DNA of 52,510 nt from UBA8337 sp965658615. GTDB taxonomy: Bacteria > Pseudomonadota > Alphaproteobacteria > RS24. Under the pieces are notes generated by a model. It did not search any database, was not told the DNA's origin, and was given only the letters and a program-made list of their open reading frames with translations. Where the stretch lies: assembly GCA_965658615.1 (NCBI GenBank), contig CBFHSX010000008.1, forward strand, positions 1-52,510, in the 5' to 3' direction. Both the position numbers and the translations under genes were made by a program. Of the stretch, positions 44,314 to 51,098 are shown piece after piece (positions within the stretch are counted from its first letter, which is position 1; every line of letters begins with the position of its first letter).

Positions 44314-45111
44314 ATGGCTGCAGCAAAAAAACCGGCTCCCAAGGTAAAGGCCTTGGTCGCGGGCAATTGGAAAATGAACGGCACAAAAGCCGGTCTGGGT
44401 GAGATTAAAAAGCTGGCCAAGGGTCTGGCCAAGGCCAAGCCGGGCTGTGATGTCATGGTCTGCCCGCCGGCGACGCTGCTGTCACGCATGGCCGATTTGA
44501 AAGCGGCGTTGAAAACCGGGCGCATCGTGCCGGGCGGTCAAGATTGCCACGCCAATGAAAGCGGCGCACATACGGGCGATATCTCTGCCGCCATGTTAAA
44601 GGATGCCGGTGCGAAAGCGGTTATTCTCGGCCATTCCGAACGCCGCATGGCCCTGCAAGAAGGCGGGCATGGCGAGACCGACAAACAGGTGAGGGCGAAA
44701 GTCGAGGCGGCGCATAAAACCGGCCTGACGGCGATTATGTGTATCGGCGAAAGCCTGAAAGAGCGCAAAAAGGGCGACACACTGAAAGTCGTGCAGGCGC
44801 AATTGCGCGGCTCGCTGCCGGATGGTTGCACGGCGAAAAACACCGTCATCGCTTATGAGCCGGTCTGGGCCATCGGCTCCGGTCTGACACCGACCCTGGA
44901 GCAAGTCGAGGAAGTGCACACCGCGTTACGCAAAGCGCTGGTGCGCCGCTTTAAAGATGAAGGCGCGAAAATGCGCATTCTTTATGGCGGTTCTGTTAAA
45001 CCGACCAATGCGGCCGAGCTGATGGCTGTGCCCAATGTCAATGGCGCGCTGGTCGGTGGGGCCAGCCTGACGGCCAAAGATTTCGCTGGAATTATCAAGA
45101 GCTATCAATAA
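44314..45111 (+). CDS. tpiA: Triosephosphate isomerase
   Basis: Interconverts dihydroxyacetone phosphate and glyceraldehyde 3-phosphate. The 265-residue TIM barrel has VAGNWKMNGTK with the active-site Asn and Lys, VILGHSERR with the catalytic histidine, VIAYEPVWAIGSG with the catalytic glutamate, and ILYGGSVKPTN and ALVGGASL for phosphate binding. A Lys-rich N-terminal extension (MAAAKKPAPKVKA) of about ten residues precedes the barrel. GAGAGGA lies upstream of the ATG. It diverges from ppiD and converges on the YodC-type gene, overlapping it by 17 bp. Confidence 0.97.
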   Translation: MAAAKKPAPKVKALVAGNWKMNGTKAGLGEIKKLAKGLAKAKPGCDVMVCPPATLLSRMADLKAALKTGRIVPGGQDCHANESGAHTGDISAAMLKDAGAKAVILGHSERRMALQEGGHGETDKQVRAKVEAAHKTGLTAIMCIGESLKERKKGDTLKVVQAQLRGSLPDGCTAKNTVIAYEPVWAIGSGLTPTLEQVEEVHTALRKALVRRFKDEGAKMRILYGGSVKPTNAAELMAVPNVNGALVGGASLTAKDFAGIIKSYQ

Positions 45112-45271
45112 GCATCAGCGCGGCGGTTGAAAAAACCGCATTCTTCACCTCATCATCAATGGTGAACCAGGCGCATTGCCCATTATCATTGATCTCGGCG
45201 ACGATGGTCATTTCCGGTCCGCCGGAATTGAGGATGACGAAATCGCCGATTTTCAGTTTTGCTTTGGCCAT
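45095..45271 (-). CDS. YodC/DUF2158 family small protein
   Basis: A 58-residue minus-strand gene, starting MAKAKLKIGDFVILNSGGPE and containing MTIVAEI and CAWF. This is the pattern of the YodC/DUF2158 family: a small SH3-like fold with GDxVxLxSGGPxMTV near the start and CxWF in the middle. Function is unknown. Its start has AAGGAG about seven bases upstream on the minus strand, and no rival frame exists in this 294-bp interval. The 3' end overlaps the tpiA 3' end by 17 bp, tail to tail. Such genes are often found on mobile or accessory DNA; here it is inserted between tpiA and secG. Confidence 0.8.
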   Translation of the reverse strand: MAKAKLKIGDFVILNSGGPEMTIVAEINDNGQCAWFTIDDEVKNAVFSTAALMLIDSS

Positions 45272-45405
45272 TTTGGGCTCCTTATTGTTATTTTTTGGAG
45301 TGTCATAATTCGGCGGTCACCGATTGCTTGCTGCTAAGTTTACTTTATTTGCATTACGCGCGTAAATGGGGTACATGCACAGCCAGTTAAAGACGGAGAA
45401 AACAC

Positions 45406-45738
45406 ATGACCACCATTCTTTTGGTCATTCATTTGATGATCGCGGTTGCGATGATTGTGCTGGTGCTGCTGCAACGCTCTGAGGGCGGGGCGCTGGGCAT
45501 TGGCGGCGGCGGTGATGGCGTGATGTCGAGCCGCGGTCTGGGCAATGCTCTGACGCGCGCGACCGCTATTCTGGCCGGTGTGTTTTTTCTGACCTCGATT
45601 GGACTGACGGTTTTGAGCACGATGGAGAACAAGAAATCGGTTCTCGATGGTGTAATTGAAACAGATGGCACATCGCCGGCCGGGCCTTTGGCGCCGGCTC
45701 CGGTACTGCCCGATGTCAGCCTGCCGACACCGGAATAA
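45406..45738 (+). CDS. secG: Preprotein translocase subunit SecG
   Basis: Accessory subunit of the SecYEG channel. The 110-residue protein has two transmembrane segments (about 2-22 and 52-72) separated by the conserved LLQRSEGGALGIGGGGDGVM, a glycine-rich loop, and followed by a Pro/Ala-rich C-terminal tail. GGAGAAAAC precedes the ATG. It lies between tpiA and pyrG, the usual alphaproteobacterial order. Confidence 0.95.
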   Translation: MTTILLVIHLMIAVAMIVLVLLQRSEGGALGIGGGGDGVMSSRGLGNALTRATAILAGVFFLTSIGLTVLSTMENKKSVLDGVIETDGTSPAGPLAPAPVLPDVSLPTPE

Positions 45739-45759
45739 TCTGACCTGTTAACAACTCCT

Positions 45760-45799
45760 GATTCGTGCGGATTCGATTTGTTTTCGACTCGCGCGAATC
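45760..45799 (+). promoter_or_regulatory. Four GANTC sites and a hairpin between secG and pyrG
   Basis: GATTC (45760), GATTC (45770), GACTC (45786) and GAATC (45795) lie within 40 bp. GANTC is the target of the alphaproteobacterial cell-cycle methyltransferase CcrM. The outer sites are also part of an inverted repeat, GATTCGTGCG (45760-45769) with CGCGCGAATC (45790-45799), which could form a 10-bp stem with one G-U pair, followed by ATTTTG. It may be a secG terminator, a methylation-sensitive pyrG promoter, or both. Confidence 0.45.
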
Positions 45800-45825
45800 A
45801 TTTTGCCTGTGTAATTTGAACTCCC

Positions 45826-47454
45826 ATGGCGCGATATATTTTCATCACCGGCGGCGTGGTTTCCTCCCTAGGTAAAGGCTTGGCTTCGGCTGCAATGGGC
45901 GCACTCTTGCAAGCGCGTGGCTATCAAGTCCGTTTGCGGAAACTCGACCCCTATCTGAACGTTGATCCCGGCACAATGTCGCCGTATCAGCACGGCGAAG
46001 TTTATGTGACCGATGATGGGGCCGAGACCGATCTTGATCTTGGCCATTATGAACGGTTTACCGGCGTGCCGGCCTCGCGCGGGGATAATGTGACCACGGG
46101 TCAGATTTACCGCGATATCCTGGCCAAGGAACGGCGCGGCGATTATCTTGGCGGCACGGTGCAGGTTATCCCGCATGTCACGGATGCGATCAAAAATTTC
46201 ATTCAATCGGATGTCGATGACGTCGATTTTGTGCTGTGCGAAATCGGCGGCACAGTGGGTGACATTGAGGCATTGCCGTTTTTTGAAGCCATTCGGCAAT
46301 TGAATAATGACCTGCCGCGCGGGCAGTCGGTCTTTGTGCATTTGACGCTGCTGCCTTATATCCCGGCGGCCGGTGAGATGAAAACCAAGCCGACGCAGCA
46401 CTCGGTAAAAGAGTTGCGCTCCATCGGTATCCAGCCGGATATTTTGTTGTGCCGTTGTGACCGCCCGATACCGGAAGGCGAGAAGCGCAAAATCGGCTTG
46501 TTCTGTAATGTGCGCGAAAGCGCCGTTATCGAGGCGCAGGATGTCGACAGCATTTACGCTGTGCCGCATGCTTATCACGCCGAGGGGCTGGATACGGAAG
46601 TGCTGAGCGCCTTTGGTGTTCTCGACGCACCGGCACCCGATCTGAGTGTTTGGGACGAGATTATGACCTCGGTGCGCGAGCCTGAAGGCGAGGTCACTAT
46701 TGCCGTGGTCGGCAAATATACCGAGCTGAAGGATGCCTATAAATCGCTGATTGAAAGCCTGCAGCATGGTGGCATTTCCAATAATGTGGCGGTCAATATT
46801 GAATGGATGGACAGCCAAATTTTCGAGCGCGAGGACGCAGCGTCTTATCTCGAAAAAGTAAACGGTATTTTGGTGCCCGGCGGTTTTGGCGAGCGCGGTG
46901 CCGAGGGTAAGATTGCGGCGGCGAATTTCGCCCGTACGCGCAATGTGCCTTATTTCGGCATTTGCTACGGCATGCAAATGGCGGTGCTGGAAGCGGCCCG
47001 AAATATGGCCGGTATTCGCGACGCCGTGTCGAGCGAGTTTGGTCGCACCGGTACCAAGCTGGTCGGGTTGATGACCGAATGGGCCGATGGCGACACGCTG
47101 CAAAAGCGTGGGCTGGAGGGCGATATGGGTGGCACGATGCGGCTCGGCGCGTTTGAAGCCTATTTGAAAGAGGGCAGTCGCGTCGAAGAAATTTATGGCA
47201 CGCGTGTCATCTCTGAGCGTCACCGCCACCGCTATGAAGTCGATATGGGCTATCGCGAGGCGCTGGAATCGCGCGGTCTGGTTTTCTCCGGCGTATCGCC
47301 TGATGGTGTGCTGCCGGAGATTGTCGAGATCCCCGAGCACCCATGGTATATTGGCGTGCAGTTTCACCCCGAATTGAAATCGCGGCCTTTTGCGCCGCAC
47401 CCGCTTTTTGCTTCCTTTATCGAAGCTGCCCTGACGCAGTCGCGTTTGGTTTAA
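45826..47454 (+). CDS. pyrG: CTP synthase
   Basis: Makes CTP from UTP and glutamine. The 542-residue protein has the synthetase domain with FITGGVVSSLGKGLASAAMG (P-loop and ammonia-ligase start) and CEIGGTVGDIEALPF, and a C-terminal glutamine amidotransferase domain with the nucleophile in FGICYGMQ and the His-Glu pair in GVQFHPELKS. The start at 45826 (MARYIFITGG) has no clear ribosome binding site. kdsA follows after 15 bp. Confidence 0.97.
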   Translation: MARYIFITGGVVSSLGKGLASAAMGALLQARGYQVRLRKLDPYLNVDPGTMSPYQHGEVYVTDDGAETDLDLGHYERFTGVPASRGDNVTTGQIYRDILAKERRGDYLGGTVQVIPHVTDAIKNFIQSDVDDVDFVLCEIGGTVGDIEALPFFEAIRQLNNDLPRGQSVFVHLTLLPYIPAAGEMKTKPTQHSVKELRSIGIQPDILLCRCDRPIPEGEKRKIGLFCNVRESAVIEAQDVDSIYAVPHAYHAEGLDTEVLSAFGVLDAPAPDLSVWDEIMTSVREPEGEVTIAVVGKYTELKDAYKSLIESLQHGGISNNVAVNIEWMDSQIFEREDAASYLEKVNGILVPGGFGERGAEGKIAAANFARTRNVPYFGICYGMQMAVLEAARNMAGIRDAVSSEFGRTGTKLVGLMTEWADGDTLQKRGLEGDMGGTMRLGAFEAYLKEGSRVEEIYGTRVISERHRHRYEVDMGYREALESRGLVFSGVSPDGVLPEIVEIPEHPWYIGVQFHPELKSRPFAPHPLFASFIEAALTQSRLV

Positions 47455-47469
47455 TTCACGAGGTTACAA

Positions 47470-48318
47470 ATGGACACGCTCGAACTGAAAGAATACGGCA
47501 TTAAAATCGGCGATGGCGAGAAGCTGGTCGTCATGGCCGGGCTAAATGTGCTGGAGGATGAAGGGCTGGCGCAGGAAGTATGCGCCGAGCTGAAAGCCAT
47601 CTGCGCCGAGCTGGACCTGCCTTATATTTTCAAAGCCAGTTGGGACAAAGCCAATCGCTCGTCTATCGCGAGCTATCGCGGCCCCGGCATGCAGGCCGGT
47701 CTGCCTATGCTGGAAGCGGTGAAAGCCAGGCACGGTGTACCTGTGGTCACCGATTTGCACGAGGCCGAGCAAGCCGAAGCGGTGGCGGCGATTGCCGAAG
47801 TGGTGCAGCTGCCGGCTTTTCTGGTGCGGCAAACCGATTTGGTGGTAGCAACGGCGCAGGCTGTGGCCAAGCGCGGCGGCTGGTTGCATGCCAAAAAAGC
47901 GCAATTTCTTGCGCCTTGGGATTGCGCCAATATTATCTCAAAATCGCGCGAAGCGGCGGCGGATGTGCAAATCATCCTGTGCGATCGCGGCACCAGCTTT
48001 GGCTATAATAATCTCGTCGTCGATATGCTGGGTATTCCTGAAATGAAAAAGCTCGGCGTGCCGGTGACGATGGACGCCACTCACGCCGTGCAATTACCGG
48101 GCGCTGACCCGCGCACGGCAGGCGCCTCAACCGGCGGCCGCCGCGAGGGCGTCTCGGTACTGGCCAAATCAGCCATCGCGGCAGGCGCCAATGGTGTCTT
48201 CCTCGAGTTTCACCCGAAACCCGACGAAGCCCTGTGCGACGCGCCAAGCTGCCTACCGCTGTCAGATGCGAAAGACTTGCTGAAAACACTGCGCGACATC
48301 CACGCAGTGGTGAGCTAG
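47470..48318 (+). CDS. kdsA: 3-deoxy-8-phosphooctulonate synthase (metal-independent class)
   Basis: Condenses phosphoenolpyruvate with arabinose 5-phosphate to Kdo 8-phosphate for the LPS inner core. The 282-residue protein has FKASWDKANRSSIASYRGPG, VVTDLHEAEQ, KKAQFLAPWD and FLEFHPKPDEALCD. Asn26 in MAGLNVLED corresponds to the asparagine that marks the metal-independent class, where metal-dependent enzymes have a cysteine. RBS AGGTTAC. It converges with the HTH gene, with stops only a few bases apart. Confidence 0.95.
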   Translation: MDTLELKEYGIKIGDGEKLVVMAGLNVLEDEGLAQEVCAELKAICAELDLPYIFKASWDKANRSSIASYRGPGMQAGLPMLEAVKARHGVPVVTDLHEAEQAEAVAAIAEVVQLPAFLVRQTDLVVATAQAVAKRGGWLHAKKAQFLAPWDCANIISKSREAAADVQIILCDRGTSFGYNNLVVDMLGIPEMKKLGVPVTMDATHAVQLPGADPRTAGASTGGRREGVSVLAKSAIAAGANGVFLEFHPKPDEALCDAPSCLPLSDAKDLLKTLRDIHAVVS

Positions 48319-48641
48319 GCGGGTTCGGCAATCGCGCGCAATTTGATGTTGTGGCGCTTGCTTATCGACGCAATGATTTTAATCAGATTTTGCGATGTCG
48401 GATTGCCCTTCGGCCCCAGCATGCGCGATAGGCTTTTTGCCGGAATGTTAATTTCGGCGGCAAATTGCTCGAGCCCCATATCGCCAATTATATATTCGCG
48501 AAACTGATGGCGCGCCATATCCAGATCGCCTTCCAAAAGCTGTGTGACCATGGAAGCCAGAACCTCTGCATGAAAATCTTTGTCGCGCTGCATGCGATGT
48601 CGCACCGTATCGCGAAAATAGCGTGTCTGTGTTTTAGCCAT
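48315..48641 (-). CDS. Solitary HTH protein, HigA/HI1420-type antitoxin-like
   Basis: A 108-residue protein: an N-terminal charged part (MAKTQTRYFRDTVRHRMQRD), a helical middle (residues 25-55) and a C-terminal helix-turn-helix around FAAEINIPAKSLSRMLGPKG followed by NPTSQNLIKIIA. This resembles the 'putative addiction module antidote' and XRE-like family of HI1420. No toxin-like ORF of suitable size is adjacent on either side, so it is either an orphan antitoxin or a plain regulator. ATG at 48641 is preferred (GAGAGG nine bases upstream); an ATG two codons earlier is too close to it. It may be transcribed with the que genes, 112 bp downstream of queF. Confidence 0.6.
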   Translation of the reverse strand: MAKTQTRYFRDTVRHRMQRDKDFHAEVLASMVTQLLEGDLDMARHQFREYIIGDMGLEQFAAEINIPAKSLSRMLGPKGNPTSQNLIKIIASISKRHNIKLRAIAEPA

Positions 48642-48674
48642 CCTCATTTTCCTCTCTTGCGCGATAATCCGCCA

Positions 48675-48824
48675 GGCGGCTCGCTTGACTGCCACGCTAA
48701 AAGGGCTTGCTGAGCGAAGCGAGGCTTAGCCCGCCTTGCGCAGGCTTTCGAGCTACCTGCCGCGATACGGCGGAACCCCTTGGTCGGGGATAAAGAGGCC
48801 TTCGGGCGGCTCGCTTGATTGCCA
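48675..48824 (-). repeat. 20-bp imperfect direct repeat flanking the queF stop
   Basis: GGCGGCTCGCTTGACTGCCA at 48675-48694 and GGCGGCTCGCTTGATTGCCA at 48805-48824 differ at one base. The second copy codes the WQSSEPP segment near the QueF C-terminus; the first lies in the intergenic region past the queF stop, where the same reading (WQSSEPPGGL) is seen in a dead frame. Likely a short duplication of the queF 3' end. Confidence 0.7.
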
Positions 48825-49229
48825 GAAAACATCAATCGGAATGCCGCCGCGTGGGTACCAATAGCCGCCAATGCGTAGCCATTTCGGTTGCATGCAGGCG
48901 ATCAGGCGTTTGGCGACCATAATCGTGCAATCCTCGTGAAAGGCACCGTGATTGCGGAAGCTGCCCATAAACAGCTTGAAGCTTTTGCTTTCGACCAGAT
49001 GCTGGTCGGGCACATAATCAATGACGATATGCGCGAAGTCAGGCTGGCCGGTGACCGGGCAGATGGAGGTAAATTCGGGCACAGCGAAGCGGGCGACATA
49101 ATCTGTGCCGATATGCGGGTTCGGCACGGCTTCGAGCACGGCCTCTTCGGGGCTGGCGGGCAGGTCGGCCCCGGAGATTTGTGCGCCCAACATGGTGGCG
49201 CCGGTTGTGTCGCTTCCCCTAGTGGACAT
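48753..49229 (-). CDS. queF: NADPH-dependent 7-cyano-7-deazaguanine reductase
   Basis: Reduces preQ0 to preQ1 in queuosine synthesis. The 158-residue, YkvM-type short enzyme has Cys57 in FTSICPVTGQPDF (the residue that forms the thioimide with preQ0), Asp64, and VESKSFKLFMGSFRNHGAFHED, the NADPH- and substrate-binding core. The start at 49229 has GGGGAG upstream; a 47-residue extension overlapping queD is rejected. It overlaps queD by 11 bp. The last residues, after IDVFWQSSEPPEGL, form a short family-atypical tail that is part of a small duplication. Confidence 0.94.
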   Translation of the reverse strand: MSTRGSDTTGATMLGAQISGADLPASPEEAVLEAVPNPHIGTDYVARFAVPEFTSICPVTGQPDFAHIVIDYVPDQHLVESKSFKLFMGSFRNHGAFHEDCTIMVAKRLIACMQPKWLRIGGYWYPRGGIPIDVFWQSSEPPEGLFIPDQGVPPYRGR

Positions 49230-49587
49230 GTTGGCTCCCCTGATACAGGCATGATTGGCCGAGGCTGTCGCGGAACACTTCGACGGCGCAAATTTGCGGC
49301 AGATTGGTCTGCAAATTTTCCCAAATCCAGAGGCAGAGGTTTTCCAGCGTCGGCTGTTCCAGCCCGTCAATCTCGTTCAGCATTTGGTGGTCAAGGCGGG
49401 CGTGCAAATCATGCAGCAGGCGGCCCATTTCTTCCAAATCGACAATTTGGCCATTGCCGTCGGGCATGCCTTCTACTGTCACACGAGCGCGAAAGCTATG
49501 CCCATGCACACGCGTATTGGCGTGGCCTGCGGGGTAATGGCCGAGGCTGTGTGCGGCATCAAAGGTAAATTCGCGCGACAATTTCAT
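49219..49587 (-). CDS. queD: 6-carboxytetrahydropterin synthase homologue without the usual catalytic Cys
   Basis: QueD makes 6-carboxy-5,6,7,8-tetrahydropterin from dihydroneopterin triphosphate, the first committed step to preQ0. The 122-residue protein has FTFDAAHSLGHYPAGH (zinc histidine 13) and VHGHSF (zinc histidines 28 and 30), and a late LEQPTLENLCLWIWENL with the conserved glutamate. Where E. coli QueD has the catalytic cysteine (GHKCGRLHGH), this one reads GHANTRVHGH, with asparagine at position 24 and no other cysteine nearby. The operon context with queC, queE and queF still supports QueD function. Start at 49587 (MKLSREFTF) chosen over a 39-residue extension. Confidence 0.85.
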   Translation of the reverse strand: MKLSREFTFDAAHSLGHYPAGHANTRVHGHSFRARVTVEGMPDGNGQIVDLEEMGRLLHDLHARLDHQMLNEIDGLEQPTLENLCLWIWENLQTNLPQICAVEVFRDSLGQSCLYQGSQHVH

Positions 49588-49640
49588 GCCCCGCTTATGC
49601 CCGATTACACAAATCGGGTCAATTAGCCGTGCCGATTTAC

Positions 49641-50300
49641 TTAATCCAGTCCGATGATTTTGTGGGTTTGCAGGCTCAGGCGCCATTGAGGGTTTTGCAG
49701 GCAATAGGCGATGGCGGCTTGCACATTGTGCCAGCTTGTTTCGGCTTCGCCCGTATCCATCGGTTGCAGATAAAAATGCTCGAAATCCATCTCGGCATAA
49801 TTATCCGGCGAAAGCGTCTCTTGCGGATAAACGAATTTCAGCTCATGGCCACGCGTTTGCTGCAATGCGTGGCCGGGTTTCGGGCTGACGCAAATCCAGT
49901 CAACGCCATCCGGCACGGCCAGCGTGCCATTGGTTTCGACGGCGCATTCAAAGCCGCGCGCATGCAGGGCCTCAAGCAATGGCGTATCAAGCTGCAGGCA
50001 CGGCTCGCCGCCGGTAAACACCACATAGGCATCGGGGCCGCGCGGGTCTTCCGGCCAAAAGGCGGCAATGGCGTCGGCCAGTTTTTCGGGCGTGTCGAAC
50101 TTGCCGCCATTTTGCCCATCCGTGCCGACAAAATCCGTGTCGCAAAATGTGCATTGCGCGTCGGCGCGATCTTCTTCGCGGCCCGACCAGAGATTGCAGC
50201 CGGAGAAACGACAAAACACTGCCGGGCGTCCGGCTTGGCCGCCTTCGCCCTGCAGGGTAAAAAACATTTCCTTCACGCTATAGGTCACGATGCGCTCCAT
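49641..50300 (-). CDS. queE: 7-carboxy-7-deazaguanine synthase (radical SAM)
   Basis: Radical SAM enzyme that contracts the ring of carboxytetrahydropterin to 7-carboxy-7-deazaguanine. The 219-residue protein has SVKEMFFTLQGEGGQAGRP at the N-terminus and cysteines 35, 50 and 53, spaced C-x14-C-x2-C, the distinctive QueE version of the cluster motif, followed by TDFVGTDG. YVVFTGGEPCLQ gives the GGE motif for SAM binding. It overlaps the queC stop by 16 bp and is followed by queD after 53 bp. Confidence 0.95.
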   Translation of the reverse strand: MERIVTYSVKEMFFTLQGEGGQAGRPAVFCRFSGCNLWSGREEDRADAQCTFCDTDFVGTDGQNGGKFDTPEKLADAIAAFWPEDPRGPDAYVVFTGGEPCLQLDTPLLEALHARGFECAVETNGTLAVPDGVDWICVSPKPGHALQQTRGHELKFVYPQETLSPDNYAEMDFEHFYLQPMDTGEAETSWHNVQAAIAYCLQNPQWRLSLQTHKIIGLD

Positions 50301-50983
50301 TTTTCAAATCCCGCGGCGCGCAACTCGCAGGCCGGGCAGTCATTGCAGCCATAACCCCAAGCGTGGCGTTGGTCGCGGTCGCCGCGATAGCATGTATGGC
50401 TGTGCTCAATCGTCAGCGCCACCAGCGCATCGCCGCCGAGCTTTTGTGCCAGCGCCCAAGTGTCGGCTTTGTCGATATGCATAAGCGGCGTATCGATTTT
50501 AATATCCGCCTGCATGCCTTTATTGATTGCCGTCGCCAGCGCGTCCAGCGTGTCGCGGCGACAATCGGGATAGCCGGAATAATCGGTTTCGCACATACCG
50601 CCGACCAACACACCCAGCCCGCGTCGGTATGCCAGCGCGGCAGCATAGGTGAGGAATAGAAGATTGCGGCCCGGGACAAAGGTTGAGGGCAGATTATTAT
50701 CCAGCATCCTAATCTCGCCGTCACCGATCAGCGCCGTGCCGCCTATGTCGGCCAGAGCGGGCAGGGGCAGTGTGTGGTCATCGCCCAGCCGTGCGCCCCA
50801 ATCTTTGATATTGGCCATTTCCGCGCGCAAGGCGGCGCGGCACTCAAGCTCAATTTTATGTGTTTGGCCATAATCAAAGCCCAGCGTCTCGACATGCGCG
50901 AAACGGTCCAGCGCATAGGCCAGACAGGCGGTGGAATCTTGCCCGCCGGAAAACAATACCAAAGCTGATTTATCTGCGCTCAT
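50285..50983 (-). CDS. queC: 7-cyano-7-deazaguanine synthase
   Basis: Turns 7-carboxy-7-deazaguanine into preQ0 with ATP and ammonia. The 232-residue protein has the PP-loop LFSGGQDSTACLA (residues 10-22), FVPGRNLLFLTYAAALAY and GGMCETDYSGYPDCR, and four zinc-binding cysteines at the C-terminus (HTCYRGD, then GCNDCPACELR). It is the first gene of the que cluster and diverges from eno. An AAGGTG lies five bases before the ATG. Confidence 0.96.
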   Translation of the reverse strand: MSADKSALVLFSGGQDSTACLAYALDRFAHVETLGFDYGQTHKIELECRAALRAEMANIKDWGARLGDDHTLPLPALADIGGTALIGDGEIRMLDNNLPSTFVPGRNLLFLTYAAALAYRRGLGVLVGGMCETDYSGYPDCRRDTLDALATAINKGMQADIKIDTPLMHIDKADTWALAQKLGGDALVALTIEHSHTCYRGDRDQRHAWGYGCNDCPACELRAAGFEKWSAS

Positions 50984-50990
50984 GCGTCAC

Positions 50991-51019
50991 CTTAGACCGA
51001 ACTCACGCGCGCGCGTCAA
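50991..51019 (-). promoter_or_regulatory. Probable que operon promoter
   Basis: On the minus strand TTGACG (51019-51014, 5/6) and TCTAAG (50996-50991, 4/6) are 17 bases apart. The predicted start point falls on or next to the queC ATG at 50983, so the transcript would be leaderless or nearly so. No preQ1 riboswitch fold was seen. Confidence 0.4.
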
Positions 51020-51037
51020 GTCACCTTCTGGCGCGGT

Positions 51038-51066
51038 TTGCACGCGCGGCGGATTCGGGCTAAGAC
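51038..51066 (+). promoter_or_regulatory. Possible eno promoter
   Basis: TTGCAC (51038-51043) and TAAGAC (51061-51066) are spaced by 17 bases, about 32 bp upstream of the eno start; each element matches consensus at about half its positions. A GATTC (GANTC) site lies in the spacer. Confidence 0.3.
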
Positions 51067-51098
51067 ACACGCAACTCAAAAATTTCCGAGAGGGCATT

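Noticed and set aside
44187..44525. N-terminal extension of ppiD by 113 residues
   Set aside because: It would run through the divergent promoter region and into tpiA; the start at 44186 matches the usual PpiD N-terminus.
45868..47400. 510-codon open frame antisense to pyrG
   Set aside because: It mirrors pyrG codon by codon, has no ribosome binding site or family features, and pyrG is certain. Long antisense frames are common in GC-rich genes.
48315..48752. A toxin partner for the antitoxin-like HTH gene
   Set aside because: The adjacent intervals hold no ORF of RelE/HigB-like size or character; kdsA and queF border the gene closely.
48644..48871. 75-codon minus-strand frame spanning the queF 3' end
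   Set aside because: It lies out of frame over queF and the duplicated tail; the WQSSEPPGG it contains is the echo of the queF repeat, not a new gene.
50984..51098. preQ1 riboswitch upstream of the que genes
   Set aside because: No recognisable aptamer hairpin and tail; the promoter prediction leaves no leader.
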